DNA from: JANYGM01 sp043764015
Lineage (GTDB): Bacteria > Bacteroidota > Bacteroidia > Cytophagales > Thermonemataceae
Length of the DNA: 25,201 nucleotides
NCBI GenBank assembly: GCA_043764015.1
Contig: JAYUKY010000128.1
Location: forward strand, 1 to 25,201
Reading direction: 5' to 3'
In this document: positions 1-7,193 of the stretch, one piece after another
Position numbering within the stretch: the first letter of the stretch is position 1
Layout: each line of letters starts with the position of its first letter
Position numbers and translations under genes: made by a program
The notes under the pieces: generated by a model
What the model was told of the DNA's origin: nothing
What the model saw: the letters and a program-made list of their open reading frames with translations, nothing else
The model's database searches: none

Positions 1-747
1 AAAATCTCTATGCTTACGTCTTATGACTATTCTATGGCGCAAATTGTTGATGGCGCAGGTATTGACATTATTTTGGTGGGAGATAGTGCCTCCAACGTAA
101 TGGCAGGACACGAAACTACGCTCCCAATTACGCTAGACCAAATGATTTATCACGCTTGCGGGGTCGTGAAGGCTGCTAAACGCTGTTTGGTAGTCGTTGA
201 TATGCCTTTTGGGTCGTATCAAGGGAATTCAAAGGAGGCTTTGCACTCTGCCATACGCATTATGAAAGAGAGTGGCGGACACGCCGTTAAGCTGGAAGGT
301 GGCGCAGAAATAAAAGAGTCTATTTTACGTATTTTGAGTGCTGGCGTGCCTGTAATGGGACATTTGGGACTTACGCCACAATCTATTTACAAATTTGGAA
401 CGTATAATGTACGTGCCAAAGAGGAAGCAGAAGCAAATAAACTTATTGAAGATGCTAAACTTTTGGAAGAAATAGGCTGTTTTGCGCTTGTTTTGGAGAA
501 AATCCCTTCTGCACTTGCCAAAAGAGTGGCTGAAACTATCAATATTCCTGTTATTGGAATTGGTGCTGGGGCAGATGTAGATGGGCAGGTGCTTGTCGTT
601 CACGATATGTTGGGAATTAACAAGGATTTTCACCCTCGTTTTTTGCGTAGATATGCTGATTTACATACAATTATGACTGATGCCGTTTCTAATTATATCA
701 AAGATGTCAAAAGTTTAGATTTTCCTAATAGCAAGGAATGTTATTGA
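1..747 (+). CDS. panB: 3-methyl-2-oxobutanoate hydroxymethyltransferase (PanB), 5' partial
   Basis: Ketopantoate hydroxymethyltransferase adds a hydroxymethyl group from methylene-tetrahydrofolate to 2-oxoisovalerate, the first committed step of cytosolic pantothenate (CoA) synthesis. The frame is open from base 1 (K-I-S before the Met at base 10). PanB proteins normally have about 20 or more residues before the TAYDYS-like motif seen here as LTSYDYSMAQ, so the true start lies upstream of the window. Family motifs visible in order are LVGDSASNVMAGHETTLPIT (metal and substrate site), DMPFGSYQ, KLEGGAE, GHLGLTPQS and VLEKIPSALA (catalytic Glu), then IGIGAGADVDGQVLVVHDMLG. The C-terminus looks complete. 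The gene converges on trpB, with a stem-loop between them. Confidence 0.95.
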   Translation, partial: KISMLTSYDYSMAQIVDGAGIDIILVGDSASNVMAGHETTLPITLDQMIYHACGVVKAAKRCLVVVDMPFGSYQGNSKEALHSAIRIMKESGGHAVKLEGGAEIKESILRILSAGVPVMGHLGLTPQSIYKFGTYNVRAKEEAEANKLIEDAKLLEEIGCFALVLEKIPSALAKRVAETINIPVIGIGAGADVDGQVLVVHDMLGINKDFHPRFLRRYADLHTIMTDAVSNYIKDVKSLDFPNSKECY

Positions 748-771
748 GGTGTGAAATGTGAGGTGTGAAAT
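746..771. repeat. Short tandem direct repeat after panB
   Basis: GAGGTGTGAAAT occurs at 746-757 and again at 760-771, overlapping the panB stop codon. It belongs to a class of short imperfect tandem repeats found in several gaps of this window. Confidence 0.6.
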
Positions 772-776
772 ATCAG

Positions 777-817
777 GGTAAATACAAATCATTGTTAATC
801 AAGAATTTGTATTTACC
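777..817. terminator. Stem-loop between convergent panB and trpB
   Basis: A perfect 13-bp inverted repeat, GGTAAATACAAAT at 777-789 and its complement at 805-817, encloses a 15-nt loop. Its position between two converging genes suggests a bidirectional terminator. It lacks a strong T-run and G+C-rich stem, so function is inferred from position and symmetry. Confidence 0.55.
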
Positions 818-829
818 TATGTTATGAAA

Positions 830-2017
830 TTATATGTATTTCAAATATGTTGTTAAATCTTTATCACCACGCCCAGAAAGGTTAATTACCACAATATCAG
901 TAGGTAAAAAGCTCATTTGGTCAAGTGCCGCAAGTGCGTGAGCCGTTTCTAAGGCGGGCAAAATCCCTTCTGTTTTAGCCAAATCAAAGCCTGCTTTTAG
1001 TGCTTGCTCGTCTGTTACGTTCAAAAAAGTAGCACGTTTTGAAGTGTATAAATGTGCGTGCAAAGGTCCTACACCAGGATAATCTAGTCCCGCAGAAATA
1101 GAATGAGGTTCAACTATCTGACCGTCAGATGTTTGCATCAATTTTGTCAAAAATCCGTGAATAATGCCATTTGTACCTTTTGCAAGACTTGCAGCAGTTT
1201 TTCCAGAATCAATGCCCAAACCCGCCGCCTCAACGCCTATTAGTTGTACGTCAAGCTCATTGATAAAATGATAAAAAGCACCAGCTGCATTGCTTCCGCC
1301 ACCAATGCATGCTATAACGTGAGTAGGATTTTCTACACCCATTTGCACCAAAAGCTGTTTTTTAATCTCTTCACTTATCACAGACTGGAAAATAGACACT
1401 AAATCAGGGAAAGGGTGCGGACCAACCACAGAGCCAATAATGTAATGTGTATCAATTGGGTTGTTTATCCAATCTCGTATAGCTTCGTTGGTGGCATCTT
1501 TGAGCGTTTTTGAGCCACTTTCTACCGCCACAATTTCCGCACCCAACATTTTCATACGTTGTACGTTAGGAGCTTGCCTTTCAATATCCACGCTACCCAT
1601 ATAAATAATGCACTTTAAGCCACGCAAAGCACAAGCCGTAGCCGTTGCAACTCCGTGTTGTCCTGCGCCCGTTTCTGCAATAATACGTGTTTTTCCTAGT
1701 CTTTGCGCTAATAAAACTTGTCCTATTGCGTTGTTTATCTTGTGTGCGCCTGTGTGCGTAAGGTCTTCACGTTTTAAGAAAATCCTTGTTTTGTACTTTT
1801 TGGATAGATTTTCAGAAAAATACAATGGTGTAGGACGACCTACATAATCTTTCAATAATTGCTGAAACTCCTCTTGAAACTCAGGCTCTTGAATGATACG
1901 CTCATAATTTTCTTCTAATTCTTGCACGTTTTGGTACAATAATTCTGGTATAAAAGCCCCTCCAAATGTACCATATAAGCCATTTATGGGTTTTGGCCTG
2001 TCTAATGCTAATTTCAT
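830..2017 (-). CDS. trpB: Tryptophan synthase beta subunit (TrpB)
   Basis: PLP enzyme that condenses indole with L-serine to give tryptophan, normally in an alpha2beta2 complex with TrpA. The protein has 395 aa, the usual length. It shows GLYGTFGGAFIPELL near the N-terminus, HTGAHKINNAIGQ with the Schiff-base lysine at about K93, ETGAGQHG with catalytic Glu at about 115, and the phosphate-binding CIGGGSNAAG at about 237-246. It is the last gene of the operon, 13 nt after trpF. No trpA follows: the next gene, panB, faces the other way. TrpA must be encoded elsewhere for channelling to occur. Confidence 0.97.
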   Translation of the reverse strand: MKLALDRPKPINGLYGTFGGAFIPELLYQNVQELEENYERIIQEPEFQEEFQQLLKDYVGRPTPLYFSENLSKKYKTRIFLKREDLTHTGAHKINNAIGQVLLAQRLGKTRIIAETGAGQHGVATATACALRGLKCIIYMGSVDIERQAPNVQRMKMLGAEIVAVESGSKTLKDATNEAIRDWINNPIDTHYIIGSVVGPHPFPDLVSIFQSVISEEIKKQLLVQMGVENPTHVIACIGGGSNAAGAFYHFINELDVQLIGVEAAGLGIDSGKTAASLAKGTNGIIHGFLTKLMQTSDGQIVEPHSISAGLDYPGVGPLHAHLYTSKRATFLNVTDEQALKAGFDLAKTEGILPALETAHALAALDQMSFLPTDIVVINLSGRGDKDLTTYLKYI

Positions 2018-2030
2018 TTTCTAGTGATTT

Positions 2031-2669
2031 TTATAGTTTCTCAATAAAGTTTTTAATCATTTCTACATCTTTCAAACCTGCTTTTATTTCAAATTTGCTG
2101 TTGATGTCTATTCCTACAAATTGTTGATGTTTAATGTTTTTTATTTCATCAATATCATCAACAGTTATACCACCACTTAATAGAAATGGTGTTTTTAGCT
2201 GATAATTTTCCAAAACTTGCCAATTAAATTTAATACCAGTTCCGCCGTGATTTGTGCCTTTTGTATCAAATAAAAAATAGTCACAAAAAACTGCATATTC
2301 AGCCATAAAGTCATTATTTATGTTGCTGTTTTTTTGATTATCTTGCTGATTATCAATACTAAATACTTTAATAATTTTGATGTTTTTTTCTTTTGTTTTC
2401 TGATGAATTTCTTTGACAAAATCAGCACTTTCGTTGCCGTGAAGTTGAATATATTGGAGGTGATATTTTTCTATCTTCTGCAAAATATATTCCAAAGGAC
2501 TATCCACAAAAACACCTACTTTTGGTGTGTTTGTGGTAGGAATATCACAATTATCTTCCACAAAGCGAGGTGATTTTTCGTAAAAAATCATTCCCATTAA
2601 ATCAATAGAAAATTCATCTATTGCGAGTATATTAGGTTTTTCTCTTAATCCGCAAACTTTTATAATCAT
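2031..2669 (-). CDS. trpF: Phosphoribosylanthranilate isomerase (TrpF)
   Basis: Catalyses the Amadori rearrangement of phosphoribosylanthranilate to CdRP. The protein has 212 aa and the TIM-barrel motif order of the family: IIKVCGLRE with the catalytic Cys at residue 6, MGMIFYEKSPRFV, LQYIQLHGNES, LFDTKGTNHGGTG with the catalytic Asp at about 135, and LLSGGI followed by GIDINSKFE...AGLKD (phosphate binding). It lies between trpC and trpB. It is a separate gene, not fused to trpC as in enterobacteria. Confidence 0.95.
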   Translation of the reverse strand: MIIKVCGLREKPNILAIDEFSIDLMGMIFYEKSPRFVEDNCDIPTTNTPKVGVFVDSPLEYILQKIEKYHLQYIQLHGNESADFVKEIHQKTKEKNIKIIKVFSIDNQQDNQKNSNINNDFMAEYAVFCDYFLFDTKGTNHGGTGIKFNWQVLENYQLKTPFLLSGGITVDDIDEIKNIKHQQFVGIDINSKFEIKAGLKDVEMIKNFIEKL

Positions 2670-2686
2670 TTTTCAGAAATTACTTT

Positions 2687-2735
2687 AACACTAAGAACAT
2701 TGAGAAATACACACTAAGTAGGCACTAAGAAATAC
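2687..2735. repeat. Short imperfect repeats in trpC-trpF gap
   Basis: CACTAAG occurs at 2689, 2712 and 2723, and GAAATAC at 2704 and 2729, in the 92-bp gap between trpC and trpF. No function is evident. Confidence 0.5.
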
Positions 2736-2761
2736 AAAAAAGAAAGAAAAGATTTTACTTT

Positions 2762-3550
2762 TTACATCAAAAATTGTTTTAAAGTTTCCGCAGGATTGGG
2801 CGTTTTCATAAAATATTCTCCCATCAAAAAGCCACTATAACCCACATTTCTAAGTTTTTTGACTGTTTCAACATCATTTAAGCCACTTTCAGAAATAAAA
2901 ATAATGTCTTTAAACCGTTTTTTTAAATCTTCTATCAAATCAAAAGAAGTCTGAACATCTACTTTCATTGTCTTCAAATTGCGGTTATTGATGCCAATAA
3001 TGGCCTTTTGGGGAGATAAATCAGTTGGAATTTTCTCTAATTCACTTTTGTCGTGGATTTCAAAAAGCACCGTAAGACCCAAAGAAATGGAAAAATCATA
3101 TAGTTTTTTAAGTTCATCTTTTTCTAGACAAGCCGCAATCAAAAGCACTACATCAGCTCCAATTGACTTAGTTTCAATGATTTGGTATTCGTCAATAATA
3201 AAATCTTTCCTCAAAATAGGACAATAATTAGCATTACGAGCCTGCGTAAGGTCCTCATTTTTGCCCATAAAATAGGTTTTATCAGTCAAAATAGACAGCG
3301 CAGATGCGCCAGCCTGCATATAGGCTATGCTTGTCTGCACCACGTCTGCATATTCGTTGATAATGCCTCTTGAGGGAGATTTACGCTTAAATTCCGCAAT
3401 AATGCCTGATTTGCCTTTTTGCGTGAGATAATCAACCAAAGAAACGCCTTTGGAGTCAAAATAAATGCTTTTTTCAAGTAATTTGATAGGAAATAAAGCT
3501 TTATTTTGCTCAACTTGTTTTTTTGTATTTTCTACTATTTCGTGTAACAT
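2762..3550 (-). CDS. trpC: Indole-3-glycerol phosphate synthase (TrpC)
   Basis: Closes the indole ring, converting CdRP to indole-3-glycerol phosphate. The protein has 262 aa, typical of a monofunctional enzyme. Key motifs are GIIAEFKRKSPSRG (active-site Glu53, Lys55 and Ser58), ILTDKTYFMG, PILRKDFIIDEYQI (catalytic Lys at about 115), IGINNRNLKTMKVD, FISESGL and GFLMGEYFM. It is the third gene of the cluster, separated from trpD by a short gap almost filled by a hairpin at 3568-3600. Confidence 0.96.
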   Translation of the reverse strand: MLHEIVENTKKQVEQNKALFPIKLLEKSIYFDSKGVSLVDYLTQKGKSGIIAEFKRKSPSRGIINEYADVVQTSIAYMQAGASALSILTDKTYFMGKNEDLTQARNANYCPILRKDFIIDEYQIIETKSIGADVVLLIAACLEKDELKKLYDFSISLGLTVLFEIHDKSELEKIPTDLSPQKAIIGINNRNLKTMKVDVQTSFDLIEDLKKRFKDIIFISESGLNDVETVKKLRNVGYSGFLMGEYFMKTPNPAETLKQFLM

Positions 3551-3567
3551 TTTTTTAGATATTTAGC

Positions 3568-3600
3568 AACTTTCCAAAAATTTTAAACTTTTGGAAAGTT
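3568..3600. repeat. Palindromic hairpin, AACTTTCC family
   Basis: AACTTTCCAAAA at 3568-3579 pairs perfectly with its complement at 3589-3600, with a 9-nt loop. The right arm runs into the trpD stop codon. A related hairpin with G/C substitutions in the stem lies after recN (13344-13378). It could act as a transcription attenuator or RNA-stability element between trpD and trpC. Confidence 0.65.
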
Positions 3601-4591
3601 ATGAGATAAGTTTTTTTAATAATTCATTTGCTTTGCCGCTTTGGAGTGTTTCCTGCGCAATACTGACACATTCTAAAAGCGTTTTTTTGTCCTCAAAACA
3701 TTGTATTCCTGCCGCTGCGTTGGCAATAACTGCGTTATTTTGCGCTTGTGTACCTTTATTTGAAATTACATCAACAAAAATATCACGAGCTTGCTCCAAA
3801 GTATCACCTCCAAAAAGGCTTTCTTGCGAGAGCATCTCAAAGCCAAAATCAGTAGGATTTAGTAGATTTTCGCCACGAGAAGACAGATATTGCACATTTG
3901 CAGTCAAAGAAATCTCGTCATAACCATCAACAGAATGTACAACCACATAGTTTTTTTTATCTTGTTGCAACAAATAATGATAAAGTCTAGCAAGTTTTAG
4001 GTTATAAACACCTACAAACTGTTTTTTAGTTTTAGCAGGATTTACAAGGGGTCCTAGTGTATTAAAAATAGTCTTGATACCCAGTTGTTTGCGTATTGCA
4101 CCCACATTTTTGAGCGCAGGGTGGAACAGAGGAGCGTGTAAAAAGCAGATATTAAATTCATTAAGTTCTCTTTCTAATTTGGAGGAATCATTAGAAAATT
4201 TGTAACCTAATTTTTCCAAGACATTAGACGAGCCACTCACAGAAGAAACGCCATAATTACCGTGTTTAGCAACTTTATAGCCCGCAGCAGCCACCACAAA
4301 AGCAGCCAAAGTAGAAATATTAAACGTGTTTTTTTCATCTCCACCTGTGCCACAAAGGTCTATGGCATCATATTGGGTAAGTGTTGTAGGAATACTCAAA
4401 TCCAAAAGTGCATTTCTGAAGCCAATAATCTCTTCCAAAGCAATATCACGGCAACTCAGGGCAATGATTAGGGCGGTATTTTGTCCTTCATTAAAGCCAT
4501 TTTCACCTATTTTGCTCATTAGTTCGTAGGCTTCCAAAGTGCTTAATTTGTAGCCTGACATCAATTTTTCTATAATAATCTTAAAATTCAT
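3599..4591 (-). CDS. trpD: Anthranilate phosphoribosyltransferase (TrpD)
   Basis: Transfers phosphoribose from PRPP to anthranilate, the second step of tryptophan synthesis. With the start chosen here (MNFKIIIEKL) the protein has 330 aa, normal for the family. An upstream in-frame Met at 4624 would add 11 basic residues lying in a dispersed repeat and is rejected. Motifs are DLCGTGGDEKNTFNIST (PRPP site), KHGNYGVSSVSGSSNVLEKLG (anthranilate and PRPP binding), FLHAPLFHPALKNVGAIRKQ, NTLGPLVNPA and HSVDGYDEIS. It is a stand-alone protein, with the glutaminase TrpG encoded separately upstream. Confidence 0.95.
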   Translation of the reverse strand: MNFKIIIEKLMSGYKLSTLEAYELMSKIGENGFNEGQNTALIIALSCRDIALEEIIGFRNALLDLSIPTTLTQYDAIDLCGTGGDEKNTFNISTLAAFVVAAAGYKVAKHGNYGVSSVSGSSNVLEKLGYKFSNDSSKLERELNEFNICFLHAPLFHPALKNVGAIRKQLGIKTIFNTLGPLVNPAKTKKQFVGVYNLKLARLYHYLLQQDKKNYVVVHSVDGYDEISLTANVQYLSSRGENLLNPTDFGFEMLSQESLFGGDTLEQARDIFVDVISNKGTQAQNNAVIANAAAGIQCFEDKKTLLECVSIAQETLQSGKANELLKKLIS

Positions 4592-4608
4592 TTTTTTACT
4601 TTCTTGTC

Positions 4609-4664
4609 GTTCCCCACGTCTCACGTGGAGTTATGATTGTTCAACCCTTTCAGGGTTTTTAATA
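4609..4664. repeat. Dispersed double-hairpin repeat, copy 1
   Basis: Two adjacent stem-loops are visible: CCACGT-CTC-ACGTGG at 4614-4628 and AACCCT-TTC-AGGGTT at 4643-4657. Read on the minus strand, this block aligns with 9807-9864 on the plus strand: both run from TTAAAA(A)CCCTGAAA through GGTTnAACAAT to a CCAC...GTGG-type stem and GGAACG. It sits in the trpG-trpD gap. Confidence 0.75.
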
Positions 4665-4701
4665 CAGTTTTTTGTCATTAACAATTTAATAAAGCTGTAT
4701 T
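4661..4701. other. Stem-loop in trpG-trpD gap
   Basis: AATACAGTTTT at 4661-4671 pairs with AAAGCTGTATT at 4691-4701 (11 positions, one G-U), around a 19-nt AT-rich loop. Together with the neighbouring repeat it makes most of this 135-bp intra-operon gap foldable. A role in differential expression of trpG and trpD is only inference. Confidence 0.5.
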
Positions 4702-4726
4702 AAAGTCTTTTTTGGGGATTTAGGGG

Positions 4727-5293
4727 CTATTTTTCATTCAGAAAATTCACCATTATCTCCTTTCCAAAATCTGTTAAAATGCTTTCTGGGTGAAATTGAA
4801 CACCAAAAATAGGTAAAGTTTTATGTTCTATTGCCATCACCACACCCTCAAAATCAGTAGCCGTAATTTCCAAATTACTTGGAATAGTTTTGCTTTCCAA
4901 CGCCCACGAATGATACCTCCCCACCTTAAATTCAGTTGGAATATTGCGTAAAAGTTTATTAGAATGATGTTTTATAAGTGTAGAAACGCCGTGCAAAGGC
5001 TCATCAATATTCACTAAATTTGCGCCAAAAACTTCTCCTATTGCCTGCATACCAAGACAAACACCAAAAATAGCTTTAGTGTTTTGATATGTTTTTATCA
5101 GTTCACACATAATGCCTGCATCACGCGGTACACCTGCGCCAGGCGAGAGAATAATTTTATCATAATTATCTACATCAGCAAGGCTAATTTCGTCATTTCT
5201 AAGCACATCTATCTCAAAAAGTGAATTTTCTTTGATAAGTTGCACCAAATTATAGGTAAATGAGTCGTAATTATCAAGCATTAGAATTTTCAT
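4727..5293 (-). CDS. trpG: Anthranilate synthase component II, glutamine amidotransferase (TrpG)
   Basis: Class I glutamine amidotransferase that supplies ammonia to TrpE for anthranilate synthesis. The protein has 188 aa. Motifs are LMLDNYDSFTYNLVQ, ILSPGAGVPRDAG, FGVCLGMQAIGE with nucleophile Cys79, KVGRYHSW, and GVQFHPES with His168 and Glu170 of the triad. The same fold serves p-aminobenzoate synthase (PabA), so dual use is possible, but the position at the head of trpDCFB supports a tryptophan role. It is the first gene of the cluster. No trpE lies upstream in the remaining sequence before the divergent DUF1573 gene. Confidence 0.93.
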   Translation of the reverse strand: MKILMLDNYDSFTYNLVQLIKENSLFEIDVLRNDEISLADVDNYDKIILSPGAGVPRDAGIMCELIKTYQNTKAIFGVCLGMQAIGEVFGANLVNIDEPLHGVSTLIKHHSNKLLRNIPTEFKVGRYHSWALESKTIPSNLEITATDFEGVVMAIEHKTLPIFGVQFHPESILTDFGKEIMVNFLNEK

Positions 5294-5373
5294 ATTTTTT
5301 TGGATTTTGTATTATAAGGCACGTCTTTTGTGCTAAATAGTCACATAAAAGTTAAAAATCCTTTATATTTGCA

Positions 5374-5481
5374 ATGACAACAAACATAAAAGGATTAAGA
5401 AGTAAAAGATTATGGAAACCTGCTATTAAGCATATTTCTCGCAATTTAGGAAAAGAAATAGAAAAAAACAAAATATTTTAA
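5374..5481 (+). CDS. Possible tiny basic protein (35 aa)
   Basis: An ATG at 5374 opens a 35-codon frame rich in Lys and Arg (starts MTTNIKGLRSKRLWKPAIKH), ending with TAA at 5479. A Bacteroidota -7-like box TATATTTG at 5364-5371 lies immediately upstream, so transcription would start about at the ATG and translation would be leaderless. In the same frame after the stop, a further basic 16-codon ORF starts at 5509, so a basic protein of about 60 aa may have been split. The 324-bp gap 5294-5617 holds nothing else recognisable apart from promoters. I do not recognise the family, and it may not be expressed. Confidence 0.3.
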   Translation: MTTNIKGLRSKRLWKPAIKHISRNLGKEIEKNKIF

Positions 5482-5568
5482 CTTAGAATTAAAAAACAAG
5501 AAAGGAGAATGCTTAGAAAAGCAAACAGATTACTGAAGAAAAATACAAAAAAATCTTAAATAAAAGCG

Positions 5569-5576
5569 TATCTTTG
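5569..5576 (+). promoter_or_regulatory. -7 promoter box for DUF1573 gene
   Basis: TATCTTTG matches the Bacteroidota -7 consensus TAnnTTTG and lies 41 nt before the ATG at 5618. No clear TTTG -33 box is present at the usual distance. Confidence 0.5.
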
Positions 5577-5617
5577 CCTTAAATTCTAGTCAAAATTATC
5601 TCTAAAATGTTGAATTT

Positions 5618-6067
5618 ATGAAAAAACACATATTAAAACTATCTGTATTATTGATGCTATCACTTATACTACCTTTACGCATTTTTGCGCAAGATACTAC
5701 TAAAATCAAAAAAGAAATTGTCAAAGAAATTATTAAAGATACTATTCCCAATGCGCCAAAAATGCTTTTTTTAACAGCAAAAGAACATTTTTTTGGTGAA
5801 AAAAAGAAAGGAGAAATGCTCAATTATACCTTTGAAATCAAAAATATAGGAAAAAAACCGCTACAAATTTACCGCATACAAACCAGTTGCCATTGTAGCA
5901 CCTTAGAATGGACAAAAACCCCCATAGAATACGGTCAAACCGCTAAAATTACTATTCATTATAATACAAAAGATGAAAAAGAAGGAGATGTAAGAAAAAC
6001 ATTTCTTTTGATGACCAACGCAAGCAATAAAGAAGAAGTTTTTTATTTTAAAGGAACAATAAAGTAG
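5618..6067 (+). CDS. Exported DUF1573-domain protein
   Basis: The protein has 149 aa. It starts with a signal peptide (residues 1-25, ending RIFAQ), followed by a Lys/Glu-rich linker and one DUF1573 domain, an Ig-like (ASH/MSP-like) fold common in exported Bacteroidota proteins. Diagnostic pattern: FFGEKKKGEMLNYTFEIKN, then IGKKPLQIYRIQTSCHCSTLEW, PIEYGQTAKITIHYNT and KTFLLMTNAS ending in KGTIK. The C-x-C (SCHCS) replaces the more usual CGC of the family. Likely periplasmic or surface located; its biochemical role is unknown. It is monocistronic by context: trpG diverges and the following gene has its own strong promoter. Confidence 0.85.
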   Translation: MKKHILKLSVLLMLSLILPLRIFAQDTTKIKKEIVKEIIKDTIPNAPKMLFLTAKEHFFGEKKKGEMLNYTFEIKNIGKKPLQIYRIQTSCHCSTLEWTKTPIEYGQTAKITIHYNTKDEKEGDVRKTFLLMTNASNKEEVFYFKGTIK

Positions 6068-6180
6068 GTACGAGATGAGAAGTTTGAGATACGAAATATT
6101 TTTTAGAATAAATTTGTGTTTTGGTATTATTAAAGAAATATAATTTATATATAATAATTTGATTATCAATGTATTATATT

Positions 6181-6212
6181 AACTCACAACTCATAACTCA
6201 CAATTCATAACT
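6181..6212. repeat. Low-complexity tandem-like repeat
   Basis: Imperfect 7-8 nt units of the form aactcacaactcataact fill this gap segment. Similar tracts, in either orientation, occur at about 9729-9750 and 20447-20477. It is typical of slippage-prone intergenic filler. Confidence 0.6.
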
Positions 6213-6220
6213 AATTATCA

Positions 6221-6251
6221 TTTGTTTAATTGAAGTTTTTTTGTACTTTTG
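6221..6251 (+). promoter_or_regulatory. Bacteroidota sigma-ABfr-type promoter of AMP nucleosidase gene
   Basis: TTTG at 6221-6224, a 19-nt spacer, then TACTTTTG at 6244-6251: an exact fit to the TTTG-N19-TAnnTTTG consensus. It lies 38 nt before the ATG at 6290. This is the best promoter in the window. Confidence 0.8.
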
Positions 6252-6289
6252 CAAAAAAATGACTTATTAAAATTCTCTATAGAAACTTT

Positions 6290-7069
6290 ATGAAAACAAA
6301 AGACGAAATAGTACAAAACTGGCTTCCACGCTATACAGGAATGCCTTTGGATAGCTTTGGCGGCTATATTTTGCTTACTAACTTCCAAAATTATGTAGAT
6401 ATGTTTGCAGAAAAGTTTAGCGTTCCTGTCAATGGAAACGACAAACCAATGCGCTCTGCTACTTCAAAAGAAAACAACATTACCATTATCAATTTTGGTA
6501 TGGGAAGTGCTATGGCGGCTACTGTAATGGATTTGTTGGCAGCTATTATGCCAAAAGCGGTACTGTTTTTGGGTAAATGTGGCGGACTAAAAAACAATAT
6601 GAAATTAGGGGATTTGATTTTGCCACTTGCTGCTATCAGAGGCGAGGGAACAAGCAATGATTATCTGCGTCCAGAAGTGCCTGCTTTGCCTTCTTTCCGT
6701 TTGCAACGCTCTGTTTCTTCTATGATTAAAAAACACGAATTAGACTATCGTACTGGCACTATTTATACTACAAATAGACGAGTTTGGGAACACGACGAAG
6801 CCTTCAAAAACTACCTTATAGAAATTCGTGCTATGGGTATTGATATGGAAACTGCCACTATTTTTACAGTGGGGTTTGCTAATGATATTCCTCGTGGTGC
6901 GTTACTTTTGGTTTCTGACAACCCTATGACACCAGAAGGCGTAAAAACTTCTGAAAGTGATAAAACTGTTACTACTTCTTATGTGGACAAACATCTTCAA
7001 ATTGGGATTGATTCTTTGATAGAACTTGCCAATTCTGGGGAATCTGTGAAGCATTTACGTTGGGATTAG
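6290..7069 (+). CDS. amn: AMP nucleosidase
   Basis: Hydrolyses AMP to adenine and ribose 5-phosphate, adjusting adenylate pools in the cytosol. The protein has 259 aa, the short form found in Bacteroidota, which lacks the N-terminal regulatory domain of the E. coli enzyme (about 480 aa). The nucleoside phosphorylase-like fold is shown by NFGMGSAMAATVMDLL, VLFLGKCGGLKNNMKLGDLI (phosphate-site glycine loop), IRGEGTSNDYLRPEVP, AMGIDMETATIFTVGF (ribose-binding Met-Glu) and LLLVSDNPMTPEG (base-binding Asp). A purine nucleoside phosphorylase is the alternative, but this N-terminus and length fit the AMP nucleosidase subfamily. It is preceded by a consensus promoter and followed by a stem-loop, so probably transcribed alone. 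Confidence 0.88.
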   Translation: MKTKDEIVQNWLPRYTGMPLDSFGGYILLTNFQNYVDMFAEKFSVPVNGNDKPMRSATSKENNITIINFGMGSAMAATVMDLLAAIMPKAVLFLGKCGGLKNNMKLGDLILPLAAIRGEGTSNDYLRPEVPALPSFRLQRSVSSMIKKHELDYRTGTIYTTNRRVWEHDEAFKNYLIEIRAMGIDMETATIFTVGFANDIPRGALLLVSDNPMTPEGVKTSESDKTVTTSYVDKHLQIGIDSLIELANSGESVKHLRWD

Positions 7070-7106
7070 GTTCAAAATAAATAAAATATTAAAATCTAAT
7101 GTTGTA

Positions 7107-7149
7107 ATTACAAATTACGAAAATAAGCTCTGCTTACGTAGTTTGTAAT
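7107..7149 (+). terminator. Long stem-loop after AMP nucleosidase gene
   Basis: ATTACAAATTACG at 7107-7119 pairs with CGTAGTTTGTAAT at 7137-7149, with one G-U. An inner AAGC-TCT-GCTT hairpin lies between. A run of seven T follows at 7152-7158, so it could terminate amn transcription before the receptor gene. Confidence 0.55.
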
Positions 7150-7193
7150 TGTTTTTTTGTAATTCAATTTCACAAATACATAAAAAATAATTT

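Noticed and set aside
4592..4624. Upstream Met of trpD
   Set aside because: The 11 added residues are basic, unlike TrpD, and are encoded by repeat-derived sequence.
5294..5373. Tryptophan leader peptide or attenuator before trpG
   Set aside because: No short ORF with Trp codons and no terminator/antiterminator pair could be seen on the minus strand.
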